From the NCBI GenBank assembly GCA_022822445.1, contig JAJEBR010000115.1, positions 37,551-101,550 of the forward strand: DNA of 64,000 nt, written 5' to 3'. Positions 23,181-32,087 of this stretch are shown here, in pieces (the first letter of the stretch is position 1; every line of letters begins with the position of its first letter). Under the pieces are notes generated by a model. That model worked only from the letters and a program-made list of their open reading frames with translations. It was not told where the DNA came from and did not search any database. The position numbers and the translations under genes are program-made. Source of the DNA: Gemmatimonadota bacterium (lineage in GTDB: Bacteria; Gemmatimonadota; Gemmatimonadetes; Longimicrobiales; Gaopeijiaceae).

Positions 23181-26100
23181 ATGGCCCGAGACGCCGGAGG
23201 AGCCAACCAGCCGATCGGCACGAGCGGCCGGGCCGGGCCGATCGCGTTCATGGCGCGCAACGGCGTGGCCGCCAACGTGTTCATGCTGTTTCTGGTCCTC
23301 GCGGGTCTGGCGGCGGCCAGAAACCTGGTTCAGGAGGTGCTCCCGGAGCTGTCCCTGGATCAGGTCCAGGTCCTCGTCCTGTATCCCGGCGCCACGCCGG
23401 GGGAGATCGAGGAGTCGGTCGTCCGGAGAATCGAGGAGCAGATCCGGGGCGTGGAGGGACTCGACCGGATCGAGGCGACCGCCTCCGAGGGCTTCGGGTC
23501 CGTCATCGCGCGGTTCAAGTCGGGCACCGACATCAATGGGGCGCTCGACGAAGTCAAGGCCGAGGTCGATCGCATCGTCACCTTCCCCGCGGAGGCGGAG
23601 CGGCCCCAGGTGCGCGAGATCACGAGTCGCCAGAATGTGATTCGTCTGCTGGTCTACGGTGACGCCCCGGAGCGCACCCTGAAGGAACTGGCCTACGCCA
23701 TCGAGGAGGGAATCTCGTCGCTCCCGGAGGTGTCGCTGGCCGAAGTCAGCGGTGCCCGGCGGTACGAGGTCTCCATCGAAGTGCCGCAGAGGCGGCTGAG
23801 GGCGCTGGGTCTCACGCTCGACGATGTGGCCTCGGCGGTCCGGCAGGGCTCGATGGAGCTGTCCGCGGGGAAGATCTCCACCGGCGAGGAGGAAATCCTC
23901 GTTCGCACGCTCGGGAGGAACTACAACCAGGGGGACTTCGAGGACATCATCGTCCTGACGCGTCCGGACGGAACGTCGGTTCGCCTGCGCGAGATCGCGA
24001 CCGTGCGCGACGGGTTCGCGGACACCGATCTGAGCGTGCGCTACAACGGGCAGCGGGCGATCGGCATCGACGTGTACCGGGCCTCGAACGAGAAGGTCCT
24101 CGAAATCGCGGCGGCCGTGCGCGACTACCTGGCAGCCGAAATGCTGCCGACCCTTCCACCGAACGTCAACGTGGAGATCTGGAAGGACGACTCGGTCGAG
24201 GTCTCGGGAAGACTCGGCCTGATGATCGAGAACGCGTTGCTGGGGCTGGCGCTCGTGCTGGTGGTTCTCACCCTGTTTCTGGAGGTTCGGCTCGCCCTGT
24301 GGGTGGCCGTGGGGCTGGCCGTCTCGTTCATCGGCACCTTCCTGTTCATGGAGTTGCTGGGCGTCTCGGTCAACATGTTCTCCATGATGGGTCTCGTCCT
24401 TGCGCTCGGCATCGTCGTGGACGACGCGATCGTCGTGGGAGAGAGCGTCTTCTCGCAGCGGGAGCGCGGGGTGGGGGGGACAGCCGCGGCGATCCGGGGA
24501 GCCCGGCGGGTCAGTGCGCCGGTCCTCTTCTCGGTGCTCACGACGGTGACGGCGTTCGCGGCGCTGCTGACCGCGCCCGGCCCCCAGGGCCAACTGGGCC
24601 GCGCCATTCCGCTTGTGGTGATCACGGTCCTCCTGATTTCGCTGGCGGAGTCGCTGCTGGTGCTGCCGAATCACCTGTCCCACCTGCCCGCGCCCGACGC
24701 TTCGGACGAGGGCCGCCTGTCCCGCGGGCTCCGCCGTGTCCGTGGAAGCGTGGATCTCCTCCTCAAGCGGGTCGTGGCCGGACCCCTGGACCGTGGACTG
24801 CGGCTCGCGGTCGACCAGCCCGGCATCGTGCTCGCCTCCGCCGCGGGCCTGCTGGTGGTGACGCTGGGGATCGTCAACGCGGGCGTCGTCCCCAACCAGT
24901 TCCTGACCCCCATCGAGGGCGGGGTCGTCTCGGCCAACCTGGAAATGCCCATCGGCACGCCGGGGGAACGGACATCGGCGGTTGCGGCGCAGCTGGAGGC
25001 GGCGGGGCAGCGGGCGCTGGAGCGGATCGAGCAGGAGCGCGATGCGGAGGCGGAACCCCTGGAGGTCGGTGTCGCCGTTACGATCGGGAGGCCGGCGGCG
25101 CTCTACGACCCGCTGGGCGGCAACGCGGTGGAGGCGGCCCGGGGACACCTCGGGGCGGTCCAGTTCAAGCTCATCGACTGGGAACGGCACGGCATCGCGG
25201 CTTCCACCTTCGAGCGGCTTTGGCGTGAAGAGGCCGGAGCTCCGTCCGATGTGAAGTCCCTGTCGATTTCCTCGAACCTGATCACGCTCGGACTGCCGGT
25301 TCACTTCGAGCTCTCGCATCCGGACCCCGAACGGCTGGCCGTGATAGCCGATGAATTCGTCACCGAACTGAACGGAATCGACGGCGTCTTCGACGTGCGC
25401 AGCAACCTCGACGAGGGGTCCAGGGAATTGCAGCTGCAGCTGAAACCGGCGGCCCGCACGCTCAATCTGACGATTGGCCACTTTGCTTCCCAGGTGCGTG
25501 CTGCCTTCTTCGGCGCCGAAGCACTCCGGGTGCAGCGCGGGCGCGAGGACGTGGCGGTCTACGTGCGCCTGCCCGAGGACGAGCGCAACTCCGCAGCCGA
25601 TGTGGAGAGCTACCTGGTGCGCACTCCCGGCGGCGAGGTCCCGCTGGGGCAGTTGGCGTCCGCCGGCTTCGCAAGGTCAGCGGCCACCATACACCGGATG
25701 GACGGGCGGCGCGCCGTGACGATTACCGCCGACGTGGATCCGGTGCTCGCGACCGGCACCCAGGTCAATCGAACCCTCGATGACGGCATCGTGGCGCGCC
25801 TGTCGGCCGAGGACAGCCGGTTCGAGTACTCCGTCGGCGGCCTGAGAAAGCAGCAGGAGGAGGCGAATGCCGATCTGAGCCGGTCGCTCTTTCTGGCCCT
25901 GCTCGTCATGTATGCGCTCATGGCGATTCCCTTCGGATCCTACACGCAGCCCCTCATCATCCTGGCCGCGGTTCCGCTGGGGATGGTCGGCGCCGTGGCG
26001 GGGCACATGCTTCTGGGCCTGAGCCTCGGCATCTGGTCGATGTACGGGCTGATCGGCGTGAGCGGCGTGGTCGTCAACGACTCGCTGATGATGATCAAGT

Positions 26101-26372
26101 TCGTCAACGACCTCAGGGCATCGGGGCTTCCGGCCCGAACGGCGATCATCAGGGGCGCGAAGGACCGCTTCCGACCCATCTTCCTGACTTCGCTGACCAC
26201 CTTCGTCGGTGTCGCGCCGCTGGTCTTCGAGACCAGTACGCACGCGCAGCACCTCGTCCCGCTGGCGGCGTCCGTGGGGTTCGGGATCCTGATCGCCACC
26301 GCGCTGCTGATGCTGGTGGTTCCGGCGCTGCTGGCGGTGCAGGCGCGGATGGGCAGGGGAAGAACCGCGTGA
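23181..26372 (+). CDS. RND efflux permease (AcrB-like), first copy
   Basis: The 1063-residue protein has the full RND layout: TM1 (FMARNGVAANVFMLFLVLAG), a periplasmic porter domain (YPGATPGEIEESVVRRIEEQ), TM2-6 with the proton-relay motif LGIVVDDAIVVGE (Asp-Asp pair), a second porter domain, and TM8-12 with GVVVNDSLMMIKFVNDLR. The ATG at 23181 is taken over a TTG three bases upstream. No membrane-fusion protein or TolC gene is adjacent. Its partner is the MpaB-type oxygenase. It is clearly related to the permease at 46949. The substrate is unknown; a lipophilic molecule is likely. Confidence 0.92.
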   Translation: MARDAGGANQPIGTSGRAGPIAFMARNGVAANVFMLFLVLAGLAAARNLVQEVLPELSLDQVQVLVLYPGATPGEIEESVVRRIEEQIRGVEGLDRIEATASEGFGSVIARFKSGTDINGALDEVKAEVDRIVTFPAEAERPQVREITSRQNVIRLLVYGDAPERTLKELAYAIEEGISSLPEVSLAEVSGARRYEVSIEVPQRRLRALGLTLDDVASAVRQGSMELSAGKISTGEEEILVRTLGRNYNQGDFEDIIVLTRPDGTSVRLREIATVRDGFADTDLSVRYNGQRAIGIDVYRASNEKVLEIAAAVRDYLAAEMLPTLPPNVNVEIWKDDSVEVSGRLGLMIENALLGLALVLVVLTLFLEVRLALWVAVGLAVSFIGTFLFMELLGVSVNMFSMMGLVLALGIVVDDAIVVGESVFSQRERGVGGTAAAIRGARRVSAPVLFSVLTTVTAFAALLTAPGPQGQLGRAIPLVVITVLLISLAESLLVLPNHLSHLPAPDASDEGRLSRGLRRVRGSVDLLLKRVVAGPLDRGLRLAVDQPGIVLASAAGLLVVTLGIVNAGVVPNQFLTPIEGGVVSANLEMPIGTPGERTSAVAAQLEAAGQRALERIEQERDAEAEPLEVGVAVTIGRPAALYDPLGGNAVEAARGHLGAVQFKLIDWERHGIAASTFERLWREEAGAPSDVKSLSISSNLITLGLPVHFELSHPDPERLAVIADEFVTELNGIDGVFDVRSNLDEGSRELQLQLKPAARTLNLTIGHFASQVRAAFFGAEALRVQRGREDVAVYVRLPEDERNSAADVESYLVRTPGGEVPLGQLASAGFARSAATIHRMDGRRAVTITADVDPVLATGTQVNRTLDDGIVARLSAEDSRFEYSVGGLRKQQEEANADLSRSLFLALLVMYALMAIPFGSYTQPLIILAAVPLGMVGAVAGHMLLGLSLGIWSMYGLIGVSGVVVNDSLMMIKFVNDLRASGLPARTAIIRGAKDRFRPIFLTSLTTFVGVAPLVFETSTHAQHLVPLAASVGFGILIATALLMLVVPALLAVQARMGRGRTA

Positions 26373-26466
26373 CAACTTGATCGGCACAGGTCTTCGCCTT
26401 GATGTGGCACCCGGCGTCACCATCCCGCCCGCGAAAGCAACCCATACACGGCAGAGGAGGATTCCC

Positions 26467-26899
26467 ATGCTGCGTCGATTCCCAGGGCCGGAAACCGGTC
26501 GTCCGCTGCTTGCCGCGTTGGTCGCGGCCCTGCTTGCTTCGGCCATCCCGGCCTCGGCCCAGACGTTGCCGGATGAGTCCGGCGGCTTCTACCTGGGTCT
26601 GTCGTTGCCGGCGGGGAGCTTCGGGGCGACGATGCGCAAGGCCGTCGACAATACCGCGGCCAACACGCTCGTGCCCGAGCCGAGGCGCGGGAGGGTGTTT
26701 GACGACGAGGTCACCGGGGATGGGCTGGCCTACGGCCTCGCGGCGAATGCGGGGTATCGGCTGTCCCTCTCCGACGGTGCCTGCTACATGGATGGAGAGG
26801 TTGGGGGTCACTCCGTTCGAGGACGTGGGCGTTACCGTTGATTCGAGCATCGACGCGGAGGAGACAGGGCTGACGCTGCGTCTTGTTCGACGGTTCTGA
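26467..26899 (+). pseudogene. Internally deleted outer-membrane barrel gene
   Basis: From the ATG at 26467 the frame gives a signal peptide (LLAALVAALLASAIPASAQ) and early barrel strands (GGFYLGLSLPAGSFGATMRK, then GLAYGLAANAGYRLSLSDGA). It then runs out at about 26841. The next frame carries a proper barrel end (SSIDAEETGLTLRLVRRF) stopping at 26899. The total is about 144 codons where a barrel of this kind would need about 200 or more, so both an internal deletion and a frameshift are present. It follows the RND permease by about 95 bases. Confidence 0.65.
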
Positions 26900-27001
26900 T
26901 TCGTGGCGGTCCCGCGACTTCGGGGCCGTCGAGACATCGAAGCGAACCCTCTCGCCGAGCGAGACGTCGCACTCGGATCGTAGTTCGGGCGACCGTGAAG
27001 C

Positions 27002-28207
27002 CTACCAGCCGAGGTTCCCCAGGTCGTACCAGTCCAGCGCCCGGTCCGGAACCCCGTCGGCATCGTCCGGGCCGACCTGCCGTTCCACCAGAACCACCAG
27101 CGTCGACCCGTAAACGTCGAAGCCCCTCAGCCGATCCCTGACCCTCACGGACCCGGCGTATTCCGCATTCTCGTACACGTCCAGGTAGGACCACTCATGC
27201 GTGTCGCGCTGCGTGGCGATCCAGTAACGGTTGGCGGGGTCGACCAACCGGTGTCCCTCGCCCAGCGAGTAGGACTTGGGCCGGCTTCGATACCTTTCCA
27301 GAGTCTGGTCGACGACCGATTGATAGGTACCGTCCGAACTCGTTTGGAGAGCCCTGGCCATCACTTCCTGACCCATCATGGTCCCCCGGATGGCCTCCCA
27401 GCCAATCCACATCGCTTCCTCCCGCCTCGCCACGTCCCGTTCGTCCGGGAGTTCCGTCGGCACGCTCAGCACCGTGGCGTTGCCGGTGTTGTCGACGAAG
27501 ATCAAACGATCCCTGCAGGCCACGAATACCCATCCCTCCGCCCGGTCCGGGATGCCATCGATGCCTTCCTCTTCCCCACAGTCGGCACGCCAGGGCCCGC
27601 TCGGCGACGCTTCCTGCCTCACGACCTCTCCGGATGCGACGTTCACGTCGAACCGGACCATCAGCGAATCGGCGATCCAGCCCCTCCACACCGTTCCCGT
27701 AAGCACCGAGCCGAACGACCGGCGGGGCTGCAGGAATGGCATCCGCGCCTCCGATACGTAGGCACCCGACGGCTCGAAGACCGTGAAGCGGAACAGCCCG
27801 CTGTCATAGATCCCGAGCGTGCCGTCCTCGCCGCGCACGAGGTGGAGGCTGTTGGGGGAGTCGGAGCGGCCGAACTCGCCGGGACCCTCCCCCGTTCGGC
27901 CGAAGACTCCCACGACGGCGCCCTCCGCGTCCATGCAGCGGACCCGGGTCTCGTAGAAATCGAAAACGCACGCGACGCGCTCGTCCGCCAGCAGCGCGAC
28001 CTGGCCGCTTGCGCTTGGCGGCACGGCGGCGGTGCCGATCACCGCAGGCGTGAATACGCCATCTGCGTCGGGCAAGAGGATGGGGTCGCCCTCGGCGTAA
28101 TCCTGGCTGCAGGCGCCGGCGAGGACCAGGAGTGCGGCGGCGGCGAATGGCGGAAAGGCCCGGACGGGACTGAAGTGGCGACGACGTGGCTCGGTGTCAT
28201 ACGGCAT
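27002..28207 (-). CDS. 6-bladed beta-propeller lipoprotein
   Basis: The 401-residue protein has a lipoprotein signal (FPPFAAAALLVLAGAC, Cys33). Blade motifs are GVFGRTGEGPGEFGRSDSPN, the family hallmark, followed by DGTLGIYDSGLFRFTVFEPS and WVFVACRDRLIFVDNTGN. The C-terminal half contains extra cysteines. It ends DWYDLGNLGW. It is convergent with the barrel remnant and divergent from the gene at 28436. Confidence 0.85.
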   Translation of the reverse strand: MPYDTEPRRRHFSPVRAFPPFAAAALLVLAGACSQDYAEGDPILLPDADGVFTPAVIGTAAVPPSASGQVALLADERVACVFDFYETRVRCMDAEGAVVGVFGRTGEGPGEFGRSDSPNSLHLVRGEDGTLGIYDSGLFRFTVFEPSGAYVSEARMPFLQPRRSFGSVLTGTVWRGWIADSLMVRFDVNVASGEVVRQEASPSGPWRADCGEEEGIDGIPDRAEGWVFVACRDRLIFVDNTGNATVLSVPTELPDERDVARREEAMWIGWEAIRGTMMGQEVMARALQTSSDGTYQSVVDQTLERYRSRPKSYSLGEGHRLVDPANRYWIATQRDTHEWSYLDVYENAEYAGSVRVRDRLRGFDVYGSTLVVLVERQVGPDDADGVPDRALDWYDLGNLGW

Positions 28208-28435
28208 GGGGCGGACTCTCCGGTTCGGCGTTCGCGGTTGGTTTCCCGCGTCTCAGTATTGCGGCGCTGCCGGTCAGGATTCAACTTTTCACACTGCCAC
28301 AGTCGCCCGGGTTGGCGCCGTGGCGACTCCCAAGGGTGTGGACAGTCGCCAATGAGCAAAGGGTTGCCTGCCACGGGGCCCGGCTCGTCCGACGCGGCCG
28401 TAGTGCGGTCCCGGTTCAGAAACGGAGGCTTACCG

Positions 28436-28888
28436 ATGGGCAAACTCCTGGGCGGCATCTCGCTTCTGGCTGTGGCTCTCTTCATGGTGGCAGGATTCCT
28501 GCGTGCGGACGTGGACCCATTGGCGCCGGCAACGCTGATCGCGCTGGTGATCGGGGCCGGAATCCCGGCGACGGGCGGCAGCTGGCTGCTGGCGCGACAC
28601 TTCGGGGCCGGGCGCCGCATCGCACACAGGCGGGAGGAGCTGCGCCGCGACACGCTCGAAGCCGAGATCCTGAAGATGGCGCAGCGGTCCGAAGGCCGGC
28701 TTACGGCCGTTGAAGTGGCTGGGGAACTGGCGGTGCCGGCCTCGACGGCCGAAGAGCTTCTCAATGATCTGATGACCAGGGAGTTGGCCGAGATCGAGAT
28801 CACCGACTCGGGCCTCCTCGTGTACACATTCCACGACGTGCGCCACCTGTCGGAGAAGGCGGCCGCGCGGGGGCTGCTGGAGCCGTGA
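28436..28888 (+). CDS. Membrane protein with cytoplasmic winged-helix-like domain
   Basis: The ATG at 28436 gives a 150-residue protein. Two membrane helices (GGISLLAVALFMVAGFLRA and ATLIALVIGAGIPATGGSWL) are followed by a basic linker and a winged-helix-like region (ILKMAQRSEGRLTAVEVAGE, then LAVPASTAEELLNDLMTREL). The GTG of the next gene overlaps its stop. The pair could be a membrane-tethered regulator with a zinc-ribbon partner. I do not recognise a named family. Confidence 0.7.
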   Translation: MGKLLGGISLLAVALFMVAGFLRADVDPLAPATLIALVIGAGIPATGGSWLLARHFGAGRRIAHRREELRRDTLEAEILKMAQRSEGRLTAVEVAGELAVPASTAEELLNDLMTRELAEIEITDSGLLVYTFHDVRHLSEKAAARGLLEP

Positions 28889-29589
28889 CGGAACCGGCGG
28901 AGCCGAAGAGCGTCGGCCCGGTGAGCGAGACGCGCTGGCCGTGTCCGGTCTGTCTCGGGGTGAAGATGGAGAAGACGACGCTCGGGAAGGGCGCGGACGA
29001 CTCGGGCGCGCTGACGCTGGACCACTGCGGCCGCTGCGGCGGCGTGTGGTTCGAGCTGGGAGAGATTCAGCGTCTGGGCTTCGAGCGGCCGGAGTCGCTT
29101 TGGTCAGGGATCCCGGCGCGCGATGAGCCGCACCGGGCGCAGTGCCACTCCTGCCGGGTGCTCCTGGATCGCGACGCGCTGAAATGCGGTGCCTGCGGAG
29201 CGAAGACGCGGCTCAAGTGCCCGGCCTGCGACAAGTGGATGCTGCAGGTGCGGCAGAACGAGCTCACCCTCGATGTGTGCAAGCGCTGCAAGGGCGTGTG
29301 GTTCGACCACCACGAGCTCGAGGAGATCTGGAAGCTGGAACGGGACCGGCTCGCAGCGGAGCCCGGAAAGGGGAGAGCGCTCGCACGGAAGGGTGGCGAC
29401 ACGGGTGGTGATGTCCTCTTCGAGGCGCTCTTCTGGACACCAGATCTCGTTTTCCTCGGGGCGCATGCGGCCGGACACGCTGTGGTTGCGGCCGTGGAAG
29501 CGGCCCCGGGCGCGGTGGAAGCCGGTGGCGAACTGGCCGGAAAGGTATTCGAGGCGGTTGTGGAGATCGTGGCCGGGATCTTTGGATAA
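28885..29589 (+). CDS. TFIIB-type zinc-ribbon protein
   Basis: The 234-residue protein has two zf-TFIIB ribbons: CPVCLGVKMEKTTLG with HCGRCGGVWFELGEIQRLGF (residues about 20-67), and CPACDKWMLQVRQNELTLDV with CKRCKGVWFDHHELEEIWKL (residues about 113-152). Between them is a further CHSC/CGAC pair. The C-terminal third is Ala/Gly-rich with amphipathic or membrane-associating helices (FWTPDLVFLGAHAAGHAVVA). Starts at a GTG overlapping the membrane wHTH gene. Function is unknown for this family. Confidence 0.82.
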   Translation: MTEPAEPKSVGPVSETRWPCPVCLGVKMEKTTLGKGADDSGALTLDHCGRCGGVWFELGEIQRLGFERPESLWSGIPARDEPHRAQCHSCRVLLDRDALKCGACGAKTRLKCPACDKWMLQVRQNELTLDVCKRCKGVWFDHHELEEIWKLERDRLAAEPGKGRALARKGGDTGGDVLFEALFWTPDLVFLGAHAAGHAVVAAVEAAPGAVEAGGELAGKVFEAVVEIVAGIFG

Positions 29590-29594
29590 GGGGG

Positions 29595-29613
29595 CGTCGC
29601 CCGGCGACGGTTT
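29595..29613 (+). terminator. Weak hairpin after the zinc-ribbon gene
   Basis: CGTCGC (29595-29600) and GCGACG (29604-29609) can pair over a 3-base loop and are followed by GTTTG. It is a possible terminator just past the stop at 29589, with a poor T-tract. Confidence 0.3.
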
Positions 29614-29737
29614 GAATGCCATCCGGCATCCCGGAGCACCCGCAGCCAACGTTCCACGGTACTGGCCCTCCGGCCCCGGGACATCGGTATTCCGCTTCGA
29701 GCAACCCTTCAGCCACTTCCGGGTGTCCTTCCATCGT

Positions 29738-29801
29738 CATGAGAACATTACAGAATGTCATGAGAACATTACAAAATGTCGTGTCCACTTTACCGTAAGG
29801 T
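29738..29801 (-). repeat. Intergenic 21-base-pitch box array, copy E (exact tandem)
   Basis: Bases 29738-29758 and 29759-29779 are 21-base direct repeats that differ at one position. Each holds a box: ACAGAATGT (29751-29759) and ACAAAATGT (29772-29780). A degraded box, ACCGTAAGG, follows at 29793-29801. In the common orientation the array reads leftward. It lies upstream of the propeller gene at 29851. Confidence 0.75.
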
Positions 29802-29850
29802 GTCCAGAGCGCAACTTTGTTGCACGGACTGTTGATTCAGGAGCCCCACC

Positions 29851-31281
29851 ATGACCGCAACCCGCCTCGCCACCGCCACGCTCGTTGCCGTGGCCGCCCT
29901 GACCTGCGACATCACGGACGTTTCCGGACCCCCACCCGCGAGCCCGGACGCCGAACCGGAGTCGACGCCGAGCGATCTGGCCCGAGAACTAATCGGCCAG
30001 CTGAACGGGCAGGAAGCGTATAGGTTAGGCCAGATTTTTATGGCCAGTACACCGCGTGAGTTACAGGAATTGCTGGCAGCCCACCAGGATCTACCGATTG
30101 CTCCGCCGGGAGGCAATGAGTCCGAAACTATGGAAGGCCGCGACCCCGAATCGACGCCGACGACTCCGCCAAACGCCGCCCAGACCATCGTCGAAAGTGA
30201 TTCCCCCCGCAAACCCGACCTCGTCCTCGCCGACGAGCCTCTGGTGCGCGTGGGCGTGCTCGATGGCCCCGACGAGTACATCTTCGGCAACATCACCGGC
30301 GCGGTCCGGCTCGAGGACGGGAGCATCGTCGTCGCGGACCAGTCGATCTTCGAGGTCCGGAGGTACGACGCCGGCGGGCGGCACGTATGGTCGAGCGGGC
30401 GGAAGGGCGAGGGGCCGGGGGATTATGAAGGAATCCGGCTGATGAGAGGTTGCCCGGGAGCGGCGGTCACGGCCTACGACGGGCAGTTGGACCGAATCAC
30501 CGAACTCGATTCGGACGGCGTGGTGACCGACACGCGGCTCTTCGACGGGGCCGGCCCGTATGGGGTGCCCGCATGCTCGCCACGCGGCGACCTGGTCTTC
30601 ACCGCCTGGCCGGACACCGAGTGGGAGCTCACCGCGGCCATGGGTACGAGGTACCGGTGGGAAATGTCGCTGAGTTGGAAGCGCGAAGACGCTGCCACCA
30701 CCCTGCGCTCGGAAATCCCCGGGACAGAGCGCTATATCTATAGCGAGTATGGTGCCTCCGGGCCGGTGACGTGGGGGAAGGACATGGCCTTCGCGGTCAC
30801 GGCCACGGGCGTCTGGTACGGATCGGCGGATGACTACGAACTGGAACACGTCGACTGGACCGGCCGCGTCACGCGTGTCGCGCGGTGGACCGGACCGGAC
30901 CTCGAGGTCACGCGCGAGCACGTGAACCGGTACCGCGACGCCTACCTGGCCATGTACGAAACCGACGAGGAACGCCGGGACTTCGAGAGGGAGAGGTGGC
31001 CGGAGATTCGAGACGACCTGCCGGAGAGCTTTCCCGCCTACGCGTCGGAAGGCCTCCTGCCGCTTCCCGACGGCAGCGTGTGGGTGGTGCCTCACCGCTG
31101 GCGGGGCCTGGGAACCACCGAGTTCCACCTGCTGGGTCCGGACGGCACGTGGCTCCACCGCCTCACGATCCCGTCAGACCGGACCCTTCTCGACGCGGGA
31201 TCGGGCTGGGTGCTGCTACTCGAGAGGGGCGAGCTCGACGAGCAGAGCGTGGCTGTCTACGAGCTGAAGGAAGGGTCCTGA
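29851..31281 (+). CDS. 6-bladed beta-propeller lipoprotein with long linker
   Basis: The 476-residue protein begins MTATRLATATLVAVAALTC, a lipoprotein signal (Cys19). A long, Pro/Ser/Glu-rich and partly helical linker (residues about 22-125) separates the anchor from the propeller. Blades include YIFGNITGAVRLEDGSIVVA and the hallmark WSSGRKGEGPGDYEGIRLMR, and end with AGSGWVLLLERGELDEQSVA. The linker would place the propeller away from the membrane. Copy E of the box array is upstream. Confidence 0.85.
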   Translation: MTATRLATATLVAVAALTCDITDVSGPPPASPDAEPESTPSDLARELIGQLNGQEAYRLGQIFMASTPRELQELLAAHQDLPIAPPGGNESETMEGRDPESTPTTPPNAAQTIVESDSPRKPDLVLADEPLVRVGVLDGPDEYIFGNITGAVRLEDGSIVVADQSIFEVRRYDAGGRHVWSSGRKGEGPGDYEGIRLMRGCPGAAVTAYDGQLDRITELDSDGVVTDTRLFDGAGPYGVPACSPRGDLVFTAWPDTEWELTAAMGTRYRWEMSLSWKREDAATTLRSEIPGTERYIYSEYGASGPVTWGKDMAFAVTATGVWYGSADDYELEHVDWTGRVTRVARWTGPDLEVTREHVNRYRDAYLAMYETDEERRDFERERWPEIRDDLPESFPAYASEGLLPLPDGSVWVVPHRWRGLGTTEFHLLGPDGTWLHRLTIPSDRTLLDAGSGWVLLLERGELDEQSVAVYELKEGS

Positions 31282-31373
31282 CCGGCGAGCAAAGCGCCTT
31301 CCGCGAAGACCTGGAGCTTGCCATTGATCAACCCTTGATAGGCCCAGCCCATCTTCGGCTCAATCTGTTAGCC

Positions 31374-31413
31374 CACTTGACACGCGTAAACCGTTATGTA
31401 ACACTTTACAATG
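31374..31413. repeat. Possible degraded box array
   Basis: The region contains CATTGT and a GTAAAGTG start in leftward reading, with the usual 14-base offset, but the later boxes do not fit. It also contains TTGACA (31377-31382) with no good -10. I list it as a weak relative of the nine clear arrays. It lies upstream of the orphan HigA gene. Confidence 0.3.
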
Positions 31414-31447
31414 AAGATTCGAAACTACCACTAGACCGGAGATCGGA

Positions 31448-31756
31448 ATGCGAATGCTGAACCCCCCGCACCCCGGAAGATTCGTCAGGACCGAGGTGAT
31501 CGAACCGCATGGCCTGACTGTAGCTGCGGCGGCACGAGCACTCGGTGTATCGCGGCCCGCGCTCTCCATGTTCCTGAATGGACGGTCGGATCTGTCCGGC
31601 ATGATGGCGCTGCGAATCGAGAAGGCCTTTGGGGTGAAGATGGACACCCTCATGCGGATGCAGTCGTCCTATGACATCGCCCGCACGCGCCAGCGGGAGG
31701 GGGAACTCGATGTGGCGCCGTATCGGCCGGTGGCCGTGTCGGGGGCGGGGGTCTAG
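31448..31756 (+). CDS. higA: HigA-family antitoxin without a toxin gene
   Basis: The 102-residue protein opens MRMLNPPHPGRFVRTEVIEP and continues with the HigA/VapI core GLTVAAAARALGVSRPALSM, then FLNGRSDLSGMMALRIEKAF. HigA genes of this type follow a higB toxin directly. Here the 166 bases upstream hold no toxin; only a short AACTACCACTAG piece resembles the last codons of a higB gene (ending Tyr-His-stop). The antitoxin probably survived loss of its toxin and may now act as a plain regulator. Confidence 0.85.
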   Translation: MRMLNPPHPGRFVRTEVIEPHGLTVAAAARALGVSRPALSMFLNGRSDLSGMMALRIEKAFGVKMDTLMRMQSSYDIARTRQREGELDVAPYRPVAVSGAGV

Positions 31757-31791
31757 AAAGGTTCGGCTCGGCCGACGACGGCCTCTCGTAA

Positions 31792-31831
31792 TTGACTTGC
31801 GGTCCCCATATACGTATGAATTCACTACGTA
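31792..31831 (+). promoter_or_regulatory. Promoter and operator of the VapBC module
   Basis: TTGACT (31792-31797) and TATGAA (31815-31820) are 17 bases apart. Two copies of the palindrome TACGTA (31811-31816 and 31826-31831), 15 bases apart, cover the -10. This suits repression by a VapB-VapC complex. Confidence 0.5.
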
Positions 31832-31865
31832 CACATATTTCCATTTCCCTTCCATTGGCCCGGAT

Positions 31866-32087
31866 ATGAAACAGAAGCTCACAGTCACGGTGGATCCCGA
31901 GGTTGTCGTTGCTGCCAAGCGATACGCGCGATCGCGGGGCGTGTCGCTGTCGGCGTTGATCGAGCGCGCTTTGCGGGATGAGGCTTCGGTCGGCGAACCG
32001 TCCTTCGCCTCGCGGTGGAGAGGACAGTTCCGCCCCGCGAGCCATGACGATCCCCGGTATGACGCCCTGGCGCGGAAGTACCTGTGA
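31866..32087 (+). CDS. VapB-like antitoxin (DUF6364/RHH type)
   Basis: The ATG at 31866 gives 73 residues: MKQKLTVTVDPEVVVAAKRY, then ARSRGVSLSALIERALRDEA, a ribbon-helix-helix fold. The C-terminal tail (SRWRGQFRPASHDDPRYDAL) is the likely toxin-binding part. The stop overlaps the GTG of the PIN toxin gene. Confidence 0.82.
   Translation: MKQKLTVTVDPEVVVAAKRYARSRGVSLSALIERALRDEASVGEPSFASRWRGQFRPASHDDPRYDALARKYL

Noticed and set aside
21924..25481. A leftward open frame of nearly 1200 codons opposite the MpaB and RND genes
   Set aside because: It lacks any domain signal, is rich in Arg/Gly/Pro/His and mirrors codon-position bias of the real genes on the other strand. Similar long antisense frames at 11163-13349, 14879-16567 and 43017-44729 were rejected for the same reason.
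29738..29801. A short CRISPR-like array
   Set aside because: The units are contiguous 21-base tandem repeats without variable spacers, and no cas gene is nearby.
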